Below, one piece after another: positions 48,470 to 54,125 of a stretch of DNA of 54,125 nucleotides; the stretch's first letter is position 1; each line of letters opens with the position of its first letter. Both the position numbers and the translations under genes were made by a program. This stretch comes from a virus: positions 1-54,125 of the IMG/VR virus record IMGVR_UViG_3300021373_002388; one strand, written 5' to 3'. The notes beneath the pieces are model-generated. The model searched no databases. It had not been told where the DNA came from and was given only the letters and a program-made list of their open reading frames with translations.

Positions 48470-49303
48470 ATGAAACGCCAACAAGCCAAACAAATCACGA
48501 AAGCAGTATCAGAGAGAGACTATAGCAAGGTTATTTCCCTGATTGATATCGCACTAGCTACCGGGGAAGAAGGGCCTAGTTGGGTCCGCGATCTTACTAA
48601 GATCAAGGAATTTATTCAAGACGGAAAGCCCCGGTTTTCTATATTTGCCAAAGATGGAAACGGTAAGCTTCCATTCTTGGCGTTTTCCAGCATACCCGGC
48701 GAAGGTTTTTGTGGTGGTGCTGGTGAATGCCTGAATTTCTGTTATAGCTTTCGAGCATGGCGATACCCTGCAGCATTTTGTCGACAAGTACAGAATTCAA
48801 TCCTGTTACAGTCTAAATCCGGGCAAGATTCTATCTTGGCTGCGCTGGATAAGTTTAAGACAGATTCAATTGATTTCCGACTATATGTTGACGGGGATTT
48901 TACTGGGATTGAGGATATAGAATTCTGGTTTTCTGCTTTGATTGCCCGACCATGGTTAAAAACTTATGGTTATAGTAAATCATGGCAATCCCTGCTTGAT
49001 TACTCTGGGGAATACCCGGAAAACTACCAACTAAACCTTTCTAGCGGTTCAATATACGGGGACGATATAAAAGCCCGCGTATCTCAATTGCCTATTACTA
49101 GGGGTGAGTTTATAGCCGTTTCAGTAGGCCACAAGGTAAAATCCAGCGACCATGGGAACCGGGACCACCAAAAACTTCTGCGGGAAGTCTACGGGAAAAA
49201 AGCTTTTACTTGTCCGGGGCTCTGTGGTGATTGTACCAATAAGGGGCATGCATGTGGCTCTGATCGATTCAAGGGGCTAGATATCATTATAGCGGTTCAC
49301 TAA
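48470..49303 (+). CDS. Cysteine-cluster phage protein, possible SOS-linked early gene
   Basis: 277 residues. N-terminal cluster C-x5-C-x3-C (Cys81, 87, 91 in FCGGAGECLNFCYS) and C-terminal cluster Cys248, 252, 255, 262 (CPGLCGDCTNKGHAC) frame a central alpha/beta region (DFRLYVDGDFTGIEDIEFW). I recall similar proteins, of unknown function, in several phages (DUF7227-like); the cysteines may hold an iron-sulphur or zinc centre. ACGAGG site; monocistronic, with a strong terminator and a LexA-type box upstream. Confidence 0.82.
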   Translation: MKRQQAKQITKAVSERDYSKVISLIDIALATGEEGPSWVRDLTKIKEFIQDGKPRFSIFAKDGNGKLPFLAFSSIPGEGFCGGAGECLNFCYSFRAWRYPAAFCRQVQNSILLQSKSGQDSILAALDKFKTDSIDFRLYVDGDFTGIEDIEFWFSALIARPWLKTYGYSKSWQSLLDYSGEYPENYQLNLSSGSIYGDDIKARVSQLPITRGEFIAVSVGHKVKSSDHGNRDHQKLLREVYGKKAFTCPGLCGDCTNKGHACGSDRFKGLDIIIAVH

Positions 49304-49320
49304 AAAGGGGGGATTGTCAA

Positions 49321-49345
49321 GGGGCTCTATATGGGCCCCTTTTTT
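49321..49345 (+). terminator. Rho-independent terminator
   Basis: Seven-base stem GGGGCTC/GGGCCCC (with one G-T pair), loop TATAT, T6 run. Closely related to the terminator at 50685. Confidence 0.92.
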
Positions 49346-49362
49346 GACCCTGAAAAAAAAAT

Positions 49363-49391
49363 TTGACTTTTAGTTTTTTTCGTGTTATAAT
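49363..49391 (+). promoter_or_regulatory. Sigma70-like promoter for motif copy D
   Basis: TTGACT (49363-49368), 17-base spacer, TATAAT (49386-49391), then GAAAGTAGCGACC. Repeats the 48193 promoter. Confidence 0.75.
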
Positions 49392-49438
49392 GAAAGTAGC
49401 GACCTTTCGCCCCAGCTTCAATCGCCCACTCTCCCCGT

Positions 49439-49464
49439 CTTGTACTCCGGTTTCGTGTTCCCGC
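49439..49464 (-). repeat. Motif copy D (GCGGGAAC-ACGAA-ACCGGAGTACAAG)
   Basis: Read on the - strand, 23 bases downstream of the -10 of M6; linker ACGAA as in copy E. Confidence 0.88.
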
Positions 49465-49487
49465 TCGTTTCCTCTATGTTGTAACCC

Positions 49488-49515
49488 ATTATAATGATCT
49501 AGAAAAAAATTGCAA
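49488..49515 (-). promoter_or_regulatory. - strand promoter M6
   Basis: On the - strand TTGCAA (49515-49510), 16-base spacer, TATAAT (49493-49488), again inside CATTATAATG. LexA-type box 9 bases upstream. Confidence 0.65.
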
Positions 49516-49524
49516 GCATTATTT

Positions 49525-49544
49525 TACTGTTTTTTTATACAGTA
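49525..49544. promoter_or_regulatory. LexA-type SOS box
   Basis: TACTGT-N8-ACAGTA, AT-only centre, directly abutting the -35 of the + strand promoter at 49545 and upstream of M6; bound LexA would be expected to block the + promoter. Confidence 0.78.
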
Positions 49545-49572
49545 TTGACTTTTCCTGAGATATCCCTATAAT
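49545..49572 (+). promoter_or_regulatory. Sigma70 promoter for the 49608 gene
   Basis: TTGACT (49545-49550), 16-base spacer, TATAAT (49567-49572); leader CAACATCAACAAAACGAGGGAA. Confidence 0.88.
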
Positions 49573-49607
49573 GGTTTCAACATCAACAAAACGAGGGAAC
49601 AACAGAG

Positions 49608-49808
49608 ATGGATAAAATCGATCACGAAGCAATCACCATAGCCATTTTAGATGAGCATATCGCTCTTTTGAAACAAGCTTTTAAAGAAGCTGGGGGTGAG
49701 TTTCCCACGTTTAGCCCTGACCCTGTAAAGGAGCGTAGAAAGGTTTTGAAGCTTATCCGGGCAATGAAGCGAACTAGAGCGTGGTTTGTTTCCCCAGAGG
49801 AAGCCTAG
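49608..49808 (+). CDS. Small hypothetical early protein
   Basis: 66 residues, helical, acidic then basic (PVKERRKVLKLIRAMKRTRA). ACGAGGGAA site. Its promoter abuts a LexA-type box, so it may be SOS-responsive. No family recognised. Confidence 0.78.
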   Translation: MDKIDHEAITIAILDEHIALLKQAFKEAGGEFPTFSPDPVKERRKVLKLIRAMKRTRAWFVSPEEA

Positions 49809-49857
49809 TACACAGATAAAAAACCCTATCGAATCCGTGAAATTTCTTAAAAACCCC

Positions 49858-49885
49858 TTGACAAAATCTAGAAATAGGGTATTAT
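49858..49885 (+). promoter_or_regulatory. Sigma70 early promoter
   Basis: TTGACA (49858-49863), 16-base spacer, TATTAT (49880-49885); leader CAACAACCAACGAGGAAC. Confidence 0.86.
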
Positions 49886-49920
49886 TAAGACACTACCAAC
49901 AACCAACGAGGAACAACAAC

Positions 49921-50292
49921 ATGGCTTACATGAACCAAGAAACAAAGAAGAAACTGGCTCCCGGTATCAAAGCCGTTCTAGCTGAATACGGTATGAAGGG
50001 AACCTTGTCTGTTCGAAACCACATGGTCCTAGAAGTTAACATTAGGAAAGGGGCTCTAGACGTTGCTCAAGACGTAAAAGAGTCCCATGGTCGGGATTAC
50101 TTCCAAGTCAACCCTTACTGGTTTGACGAGCATTACACGGGTAAGACAAGGGAGTTTCTGGGTAAGCTTATGGCCGCAATCAAGGGCGATCAGTGGTACG
50201 ATAACAGTGACGCTATGACCGACTATTTCGACACTGCTTATTACTTCGATATCAATATCGGGGAATATGGAAGACCCTACGAAAAAATTTAA
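49921..50292 (+). CDS. Conserved phage/plasmid small protein
   Basis: 123 residues. MNQETKKKLAPGIKAVLAEYG, then a SVRNHMVLEVNI strand, 'YFQVNPYWFDEHYTGKTREF' and a C-terminal 'TDYFDTAYYFDINIGEYGRPY' form a widespread family on phages and plasmids, seen also in large polyvalent proteins. Fold is alpha/beta; function unknown. ATG 49921 has ACGAGGAAC upstream. Confidence 0.88.
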   Translation: MAYMNQETKKKLAPGIKAVLAEYGMKGTLSVRNHMVLEVNIRKGALDVAQDVKESHGRDYFQVNPYWFDEHYTGKTREFLGKLMAAIKGDQWYDNSDAMTDYFDTAYYFDINIGEYGRPYEKI

Positions 50293-50311
50293 ATTAATTG
50301 CTCTAGGGGTA

Positions 50312-50340
50312 TTGACAAGGGGCTATAGGTTCGATACTAT
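50312..50340 (+). promoter_or_regulatory. Sigma70 early promoter with dyad
   Basis: TTGACA (50312-50317), 17-base spacer, TACTAT (50335-50340). Dyad GGGGCTATAG/CTATAGCTCC (50319-50328, 50337-50346), one mismatch. Confidence 0.88.
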
Positions 50341-50372
50341 AGCTCCAACATCAACGAAACGAGGAAAACAAA

Positions 50373-50666
50373 ATGAACTCAGCGAAAAATCTTTTAGACT
50401 ACGCTCGAAAGCAAGGTTACAAAGTAGCCGTAACATGTGCCAGTGAGGGGGACGTATTACAAAAGTCTACCACTAGCTGGCCCAAGATCAAGGAAGCTAT
50501 CGAATCAACTGGATACGTTCACATGGTAGTCCGGGACACTATAAACAAAATCTCAGTTGCCACGGCACTGGTAATCGATCACGACGATACTGAGGAATGG
50601 GTTAGTGATTACGGGGTCAACGCTTTTATGGATGGATGGGAAAAACAAGTTTACGCACGGAATTAA
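50373..50666 (+). CDS. Small hypothetical early protein
   Basis: 97 residues, alpha/beta: 'LLDYARKQGYKVAVTCASEG' and 'SVATALVIDHDDTEEWVSDYG'. ACGAGGAAA site and own promoter and terminator. Similar small proteins occur in other phages without known role. Confidence 0.8.
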   Translation: MNSAKNLLDYARKQGYKVAVTCASEGDVLQKSTTSWPKIKEAIESTGYVHMVVRDTINKISVATALVIDHDDTEEWVSDYGVNAFMDGWEKQVYARN

Positions 50667-50684
50667 GTTGTTGTTGGTGCTTTG

Positions 50685-50711
50685 GGGGGTCTATATGGCC
50701 CCCTTTTTTTT
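50685..50711 (+). terminator. Rho-independent terminator
   Basis: Stem GGGGGTC/GGCCCCC with loop TATAT and T8 tail; paralogue of the 49321 terminator. Confidence 0.92.
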
Positions 50712-50749
50712 GGATTCCAACCACGTAAAAGACACGCAGGGGTGGTGTT

Positions 50750-50774
50750 TTGTACTCCGGTTTCGTGTTCCCGC
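50750..50774 (-). repeat. Motif copy E (GCGGGAAC-ACGAA-ACCGGAGTACAA)
   Basis: Read on the - strand, 11 bases downstream of the -10 of M7. Unlike copies B-D it has no TTGCAA-type promoter and no convergent + promoter close by. Confidence 0.88.
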
Positions 50775-50785
50775 TTTATGGTTTA

Positions 50786-50813
50786 ACTATACCAAACTCA
50801 CAAGAAAAGTCAA
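50786..50813 (-). promoter_or_regulatory. - strand sigma70-like promoter M7
   Basis: On the - strand TTGACT (50813-50808), 16-base spacer, TATAGT (50791-50786). Confidence 0.75.
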
Positions 50814-50846
50814 GGGTTTTTTCTGAAAAAAACTTAAAAAAAACTA

Positions 50847-50874
50847 TTGACTTTTCCTTTTATCTGGGTATACT
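50847..50874 (+). promoter_or_regulatory. Sigma70 promoter for the structured leader RNA
   Basis: TTGACT (50847-50852), 16-base spacer, TATACT (50869-50874). Expected start near 50881, which is the base of the first stem of the structured RNA. Confidence 0.86.
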
Positions 50875-50880
50875 ACTAAT

Positions 50881-51009
50881 CATAGAGTGATCGGATGGGA
50901 CGGGTAAATATCCGACTTGATGAAGGTGTTCCCCGCCTGACGCTACCCCGTAAAGGTAGGCCCTGAAGTGAACCGAGTGATCTTCGGAGAGCTTTAGGGG
51001 TCACTCTAT
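50881..51009 (+). ncRNA. Candidate multi-helix structured leader RNA
   Basis: Perfect closing stem ATAGAGTGA/TCACTCTAT (50882-50890, 51001-51009). Inside: TCGGAT/ATCCGA (50891-50896, 50910-50915), a GGTG/CGCC hairpin (about 50924-50937), CTACC/GGTAG (50943-50947, 50955-50959), and CCCTGAAG/CTTTAGGG (50961-50968, 50992-50999) enclosing CCGA/TCGG. A five-helix junction on paper. It forms the leader of the 51040 gene and could be a riboswitch, attenuator or small RNA. No known family identified by eye. Confidence 0.65.
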
Positions 51010-51039
51010 AACACCAACTTACAACGAGAGGATTATATT

Positions 51040-51255
51040 ATGAGAGAATTTTTTACCCGTAGACCTTTAGACAATGCCCCCATCGTAGTCAAAGAGGGTG
51101 TTGAGGGATTTTTCCCGATGCAGGATAAGACTGTTTCAGACGCTACTCTGAAGGCTTTGAATGAGGCCCACGGTAACACAGAGAAAGACGTTCTACACGC
51201 TGTTTCCTGCTCTATGTTTGGTTGGGATATCCCGGCTGCTGATTTGATTTCATAA
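51040..51255 (+). CDS. Small hypothetical early protein
   Basis: 71 residues. 'FTRRPLDNAPIVVKEGVEGFF' then a helix with HAVSCSMFGWDIPAADL. ACGAGAGGA site. The long structured leader upstream suggests its translation or transcription is controlled. No family recognised. Confidence 0.78.
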   Translation: MREFFTRRPLDNAPIVVKEGVEGFFPMQDKTVSDATLKALNEAHGNTEKDVLHAVSCSMFGWDIPAADLIS

Positions 51256-51261
51256 GGGGGG

Positions 51262-51290
51262 TTGACAAGGGGTCATAGGTTCGATACTAT
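51262..51290 (+). promoter_or_regulatory. Sigma70 early promoter with perfect dyad
   Basis: TTGACA (51262-51267), 17-base spacer, TACTAT (51285-51290). Perfect dyad GGGGTCATAG/CTATGACCCC (51269-51278, 51287-51296). Almost identical to the 53240 promoter. Confidence 0.92.
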
Positions 51291-51324
51291 GACCCCAACA
51301 TCAACAACCAACAAGGACAACAAA

Positions 51325-51549
51325 ATGAGCGGTAACTTTATGACAATCAGATTCCCGGTTGAGGTCACCATGGAAGCGGATAGTCTATACGGTATGGACA
51401 AGGAAGAAGCCAAGAAAAAAATAATCGAGGCTTGTCTAAAACACTTTTTACTTGGCTTCACCAATGTCCACGATGACACTTACAGTGATCTATGCTCTGT
51501 TGAGATGGTCGATATCGATAACGCCACAATGGAAAACTGGAGTTTATAA
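51325..51549 (+). CDS. Small hypothetical early protein
   Basis: 74 residues. Beta strand 'FMTIRFPVEVTMEAD', helix 'KEEAKKKIIEACLKHFLLG', then acidic end: a small alpha/beta fold. ACAAGGACAA site. 1-base overlap with the next gene. Confidence 0.8.
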   Translation: MSGNFMTIRFPVEVTMEADSLYGMDKEEAKKKIIEACLKHFLLGFTNVHDDTYSDLCSVEMVDIDNATMENWSL

Positions 51550-51917
51550 TGGGAACTTACGTATTCAAAATCACAGGGAAAAAGACCACCCTAAAAAACG
51601 GTCAGAAGGCTAACATAGCAGTCTATGCCTACAAGCCTTATGGATTCTTCTCGTCCAATGAAGCGACTGTCCGGGCGAATAATCAAATGCACCGAGAGAG
51701 CGGCTGCTATACGGCTGACCGGTATGTGAAGGACAGCCAAGGGTTCACTGGGTTAGTTGTGTTAGGTCATTATGATAAAGGGAAATTGTCCCCGGACTCC
51801 AGAGACCCAGAGAGCGCCCTGCCGTGGCCCAGAGAATGGGAGGGGTCATTCTATGACGATTCTTTTAACGGGATGTTGTACAGACACCATAACCAACAGG
51901 AGGGAACTACTGTATAA
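51549..51917 (+). CDS. Hypothetical early protein
   Basis: 122 residues, Tyr/Ser/Gly-rich with strands 'YVFKITGKKTTL', 'QKANIAVYAYKPYGF'. Translationally coupled to the previous gene; the only two-gene cassette with this promoter type besides 53303-53880. No family recognised. Confidence 0.75.
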   Translation: MGTYVFKITGKKTTLKNGQKANIAVYAYKPYGFFSSNEATVRANNQMHRESGCYTADRYVKDSQGFTGLVVLGHYDKGKLSPDSRDPESALPWPREWEGSFYDDSFNGMLYRHHNQQEGTTV

Positions 51918-51925
51918 ATGAACAG

Positions 51926-51953
51926 TTGACACGGGGGCCCATTGTGGTACGAT
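51926..51953 (+). promoter_or_regulatory. Sigma70 early promoter with dyad
   Basis: TTGACA (51926-51931), 16-base spacer, TACGAT (51948-51953). Dyad GGGCCCAT/ATGGGCTC (51935-51942, 51952-51959), one mismatch. Confidence 0.86.
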
Positions 51954-51986
51954 GGGCTCTCAATTCAACAACACGAGGAAACGAAA

Positions 51987-52331
51987 ATGTGTAGCAAAAA
52001 AGATTTACAGGATTACTTAAACAAGCCCTGCACGGATTCGGACTTGGTGCCGGGTACGGTTCGACCAATTCGGCTTTATGATGACATGTCATTATCGGTT
52101 CAGGCATCAGCGCACCACTACTGTACCCCCAAGAAAGACGGGGCTCAGTATACCTCTGTAGAGGTTGGAATCTCTCATGATGATTATTTCATTTTACAGG
52201 ATGATCTGAAGGATTGGGATTTCCGATTGGTCGCTAAGGACTACTGGATAGCTGGCTGGGTATCAATCGACAAGGTAGCTGATTTTATATCCGAGTATGG
52301 AAACGGCGATGCCCAGTGTGGGAGGTTCTAA
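51987..52331 (+). CDS. Hypothetical early protein
   Basis: 114 residues from ATG 51987. Beta-rich 'MSLSVQASAHHYCTPKK', 'YTSVEVGISHDDY' followed by a W-rich part (DWDF, WIAGWVSIDKV). ACGAGGAAA site; monocistronic. Similar small proteins are frequent in phage early regions; no function known. Confidence 0.78.
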   Translation: MCSKKDLQDYLNKPCTDSDLVPGTVRPIRLYDDMSLSVQASAHHYCTPKKDGAQYTSVEVGISHDDYFILQDDLKDWDFRLVAKDYWIAGWVSIDKVADFISEYGNGDAQCGRF

Positions 52332-52338
52332 AAAAAGC

Positions 52339-52367
52339 TTGACAAGGGGGGGTAGATCGACTAATAT
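52339..52367 (+). promoter_or_regulatory. Sigma70 early promoter with dyad
   Basis: TTGACA (52339-52344), 17-base spacer, TAATAT (52362-52367). Dyad GGGGGGTA/TATCCCCC (52347-52354, 52365-52372), one mismatch. Confidence 0.86.
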
Positions 52368-52404
52368 CCCCCTGAGTTCAACGAAAACTAACGAGGAAAA
52401 ACTT

Positions 52405-52605
52405 ATGAGTATGTCACTTGAAATCTGGAGACCGAGAAACCAAGAGTTCTATGCCCGATCATTGGGTACTGGTACGGTATACCTTACCATCAACTATCGG
52501 GACAATGACAGTTCCCCGGAGAACTCAGTAACGATTTACTTTGAGAATGAGGCTGAATTAGAAGCCTTTAAAAAGGGAATCAATAGCTGTGAAATAGAAA
52601 CTTAA
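52405..52605 (+). CDS. Small hypothetical early protein
   Basis: 66 residues: strands 'VYLTINYRD' and 'NSVTIYFENEAELEAFKKGI', an alpha/beta mini-domain. ACGAGGAAAA site; own promoter and terminator. Confidence 0.78.
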   Translation: MSMSLEIWRPRNQEFYARSLGTGTVYLTINYRDNDSSPENSVTIYFENEAELEAFKKGINSCEIET

Positions 52606-52622
52606 TTCGTTGGTGAAGCAGA

Positions 52623-52653
52623 GGGGGGTAAGGAAACCCCCCCGAGCTTTTTT
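52623..52653 (+). terminator. Terminator-like hairpin
   Basis: GGGGGGT/ACCCCCC stem (52623-52629, 52636-52642), loop AAGGAA, then CGAGC and T6. The spacing between stem and T run is unusual, so efficiency is uncertain. Confidence 0.7.
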
Positions 52654-52665
52654 CAGGAGGTAGCG

Positions 52666-52899
52666 ATGAGAATTCCCAAAATCCAATGGGTAAAAGATGA
52701 GGACGATCATTTCTCACTTGAGGGTCGTTTCGAAATCGATGCGGCATACTGTGGTCGCACTCGACCAACGCACTATTATTTGGACGATAATGTAACCAAT
52801 ACCCGTGAAAGGTTTGAGGATTTGAACAGTGCTAAGGATAAGGCTAATCGAATTATTGCCGGGGTGTGGATGAAACGAATGCCCGAAAAATTCAAATAG
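52666..52899 (+). CDS. Small hypothetical protein
   Basis: 77 residues. 'HFSLEGRFEIDAAYCGRTRP' and 'FEDLNSAKDKANRIIAGVW' suggest a small alpha/beta protein. It has a strong AGGAGG site but no promoter of its own, so it depends on read-through of the 52623 hairpin. Confidence 0.75.
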   Translation: MRIPKIQWVKDEDDHFSLEGRFEIDAAYCGRTRPTHYYLDDNVTNTRERFEDLNSAKDKANRIIAGVWMKRMPEKFK

Positions 52900-52903
52900 G
52901 GGG

Positions 52904-52932
52904 TTGACACGTAACCCCTAATCGATTAAGGT
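52904..52932 (+). promoter_or_regulatory. Sigma70-like promoter
   Basis: TTGACA (52904-52909), 17-base spacer, TAAGGT (52927-52932), a weak -10. Palindrome TAATCGATTA lies in the spacer. Leader CTAACAACACGAGGAAAC. Confidence 0.72.
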
Positions 52933-52963
52933 AAGACCACACTAACAACACGAGGAAACATCA

Positions 52964-53236
52964 ATGAAACAAGCACAACTTATTAATCACCTTAACAAAC
53001 TGTTCCCAGAAGCCCGCGCCGTGGCAAGAGAAGAGTTCGACGGTAGCAATGTTGGCGTTTGGTTTAGAGGCAGCGAAGACTTTTTAGCTAATGGTGAACG
53101 AGTATTTGACCATTATGAAGTAAGCTGGAACTTTGGAATGAACCCTGCTATTGAGGTAGTACTAGAGAAAGCTGGCTGGTACAGTGAACCATACGATGCT
53201 GGTACGGCAATGGCATACCCGAAAAATTCAAATTAA
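52964..53236 (+). CDS. Small hypothetical early protein
   Basis: 90 residues, alpha/beta: helix 'LINHLNKLFPEARAVAREEF', strands 'NVGVWFRGSED' and 'HYEVSWNF'. ACGAGGAAAC site. The tail codons (YPKNSN) resemble the end region of the 52666 gene at DNA level (CCCGAAAAATTCAAAT in both), suggesting recombination between cassettes. Confidence 0.8.
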   Translation: MKQAQLINHLNKLFPEARAVAREEFDGSNVGVWFRGSEDFLANGERVFDHYEVSWNFGMNPAIEVVLEKAGWYSEPYDAGTAMAYPKNSN

Positions 53237-53239
53237 GAG

Positions 53240-53268
53240 TTGACAAGGGGTCATAGGTTCTATACTAT
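53240..53268 (+). promoter_or_regulatory. Sigma70 early promoter with perfect dyad
   Basis: TTGACA (53240-53245), 17-base spacer, TACTAT (53263-53268). Dyad GGGGTCATAG/CTATGACCCC (53247-53256, 53265-53274), as at 51262. Confidence 0.92.
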
Positions 53269-53302
53269 GACCCCATCATCAACAACCAACGAGGAAACAT
53301 CA

Positions 53303-53440
53303 ATGAAACAACTTACTATTCTAATGCCAGATCATGAATTGGACATGATCATCAAGTTGATTGAGGCAGCCGAGGAAGCGGGCCTTATAGGTGAAGATGG
53401 TTTCACTGTACAAGTTGAAGATTCGGCGGGGGTACACTAA
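53303..53440 (+). CDS. Very small early protein
   Basis: 45 residues from ATG 53303 (ACGAGGAAAC site): a strand 'KQLTILMPDHE' and an acidic helix. Stop overlaps the next start by 1 base. No family recognised. Confidence 0.72.
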   Translation: MKQLTILMPDHELDMIIKLIEAAEEAGLIGEDGFTVQVEDSAGVH

Positions 53441-53880
53441 TGAAAAACTCAGAAATCATTAAAAACATGGTTAAAATAGCCGAACAAATTCAGACCCAGC
53501 TTGAATCTTTGGAAGAGCTTAACGAGGATTTTGGGGGTAACCTGAATTCAGAGACAGAGCAGGAACTACATGAAGAGCTTTATAGAAGCATTAACGCCAT
53601 CAACCAATGGAATGAAACAACTATTTATAGCATGAATAGTCACATTCAAAAGGGTAAGCGCAGAACCACAGAGAGGCGTTACAGGAGCCTAGACAGGCAT
53701 TGTGACATGGAACTAAGCTATGAGCAGGCTCTATATGAAGAATTCGCTTCACAGGCTCTCTCACAGGGTGTAAGCCCCGACCAAATCCGTGATGCATACA
53801 TGAGAGACTTACCGGGAAAAACCGAAAGCCTCACATGGGATATTGAGGAAAATGTGGAATCTCGGAGGATTGATGCTTGA
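53440..53880 (+). CDS. Helical hypothetical early protein
   Basis: 146 residues, helical, Glu/Asn/Arg-rich, with a basic middle (KGKRRTTERRYRSLDRH). Its stop lies in the -35 of the next promoter. No family recognised. Confidence 0.76.
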   Translation: MKNSEIIKNMVKIAEQIQTQLESLEELNEDFGGNLNSETEQELHEELYRSINAINQWNETTIYSMNSHIQKGKRRTTERRYRSLDRHCDMELSYEQALYEEFASQALSQGVSPDQIRDAYMRDLPGKTESLTWDIEENVESRRIDA

Positions 53881-53905
53881 CATTTGGTAATTCCTCCCGT
53901 ATAGT
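53877..53905 (+). promoter_or_regulatory. Sigma70 early promoter
   Basis: TTGACA (53877-53882), 17-base spacer, TATAGT (53900-53905); leader CATCAACGGAAACGAGGAAA. Confidence 0.88.
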
Positions 53906-53939
53906 CTAGACACCATCAACGGAAACGAGGAAATACATT

Positions 53940-54125
53940 ATGAAAAACCCATTAGGCAAAGAACAAACAAGGTTCGCAACACCTGAGAGCGCAGACGCTC
54001 TGCAGGCTTACGTTGGAAGATTTTCAGGTGGTGAGGCAGTAGCCGCCAATGTCATCATGATGATGACTTGGAACTACGCTGTATCACTGATCGACGAGGC
54101 CCTTAAGGATGGTCGATTAATTTCA
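53940..54125 (+). CDS. Hypothetical early protein (3' truncated by window edge)
   Basis: First 62 residues of an open frame beginning MKNPLGKEQTRFATPESADA. ACGAGGAAA site and own promoter, same cassette layout as its left neighbours. Too little is visible for a family assignment. Confidence 0.75.
   Translation, partial: MKNPLGKEQTRFATPESADALQAYVGRFSGGEAVAANVIMMMTWNYAVSLIDEALKDGRLIS

Noticed and set aside
1-54125. tRNA genes
   Set aside because: I looked for cloverleaf patterns with T-loop GTTCGAATC-type sequences in the gaps; none was convincing. The GGTTCATCC near 47520 is not in a cloverleaf.

Overview
This window is part of the genome of a lytic T4-like myovirus. The left end carries the T4 replication core in T4-like order: clamp loader gp44 (partial) and gp62, RegA, family B DNA polymerase gp43, recombinase UvsX, helicase gp41, then primase gp61, NrdA/NrdB, dCMP deaminase and RNase H. 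Many small proteins between them resemble proteins I recall from marine T4-like phages, including cyanophages. Six intergenic TATAAATA octamers on the + strand and one on the - strand match the T4 late promoter. Numerous TTGACA-16/17-TATAAT promoters point to host sigma70 for early genes. Two sites match the gammaproteobacterial LexA box, so the host is probably a gammaproteobacterium, likely marine (inference).

Layout: 1-9.2 kb is replication, with inserted auxiliary genes (fatty acid desaturase, short UDP-sugar dehydrogenase, sialyltransferase-like protein). 9.2-13.4 kb has a membrane protein with an EF-hand, a methyltransferase, a GT2 glycosyltransferase and a lysis cassette (M15 endolysin, i-spanin, overlapping o-spanin). 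13.4-20.4 kb is virion-related: two very basic proteins with T4 internal-protein-like N-termini, a repeat-containing protein, and fibre/neck-like proteins. 20.4-32 kb is primase and nucleotide metabolism mixed with conserved membrane and zinc proteins. 33.1-33.6 kb holds the only - strand gene I accept, a NUMOD3 homing-endonuclease-like ORF with its own late promoter. 33.6-46.9 kb is a tightly packed series of small accessory genes in operons started by sigma70 promoters. It includes a PD-(D/E)XK nuclease candidate, HAD, 2OG-oxygenase-like, deoxyribosyltransferase-like and histidine phosphatase proteins, and an H-type pseudoknot candidate over a ribosome binding site.

46.9-54.1 kb is different. 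A 1.6-kb gene-free stretch and two further gaps hold at least five copies of a promoter-linked motif (GCGGGAAC-N5/7-ACCGGAGTAC), always downstream of a - strand sigma70-like promoter and usually facing a convergent + strand promoter. The region also has 24-bp tandem repeats with TTGCAA cores, duplicated 32-bp promoter segments and two LexA-type boxes. To the right, small genes each carry their own strong promoter, a similar leader (CAAC..ACGAGGAAAC..ATG), and often a dyad whose arm sequence differs from promoter to promoter. One leader (50881-51009) folds on paper into a multi-helix RNA.

Together the genes suggest: early sigma70 transcription of small host-takeover genes, T4-type replication with phage-supplied dNTPs, then late sigma-dependent expression of lysis and virion genes. 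Several late promoters lie so close to the start codon that leaderless mRNAs are predicted. All assignments come from reading the sequence; no database search was run.
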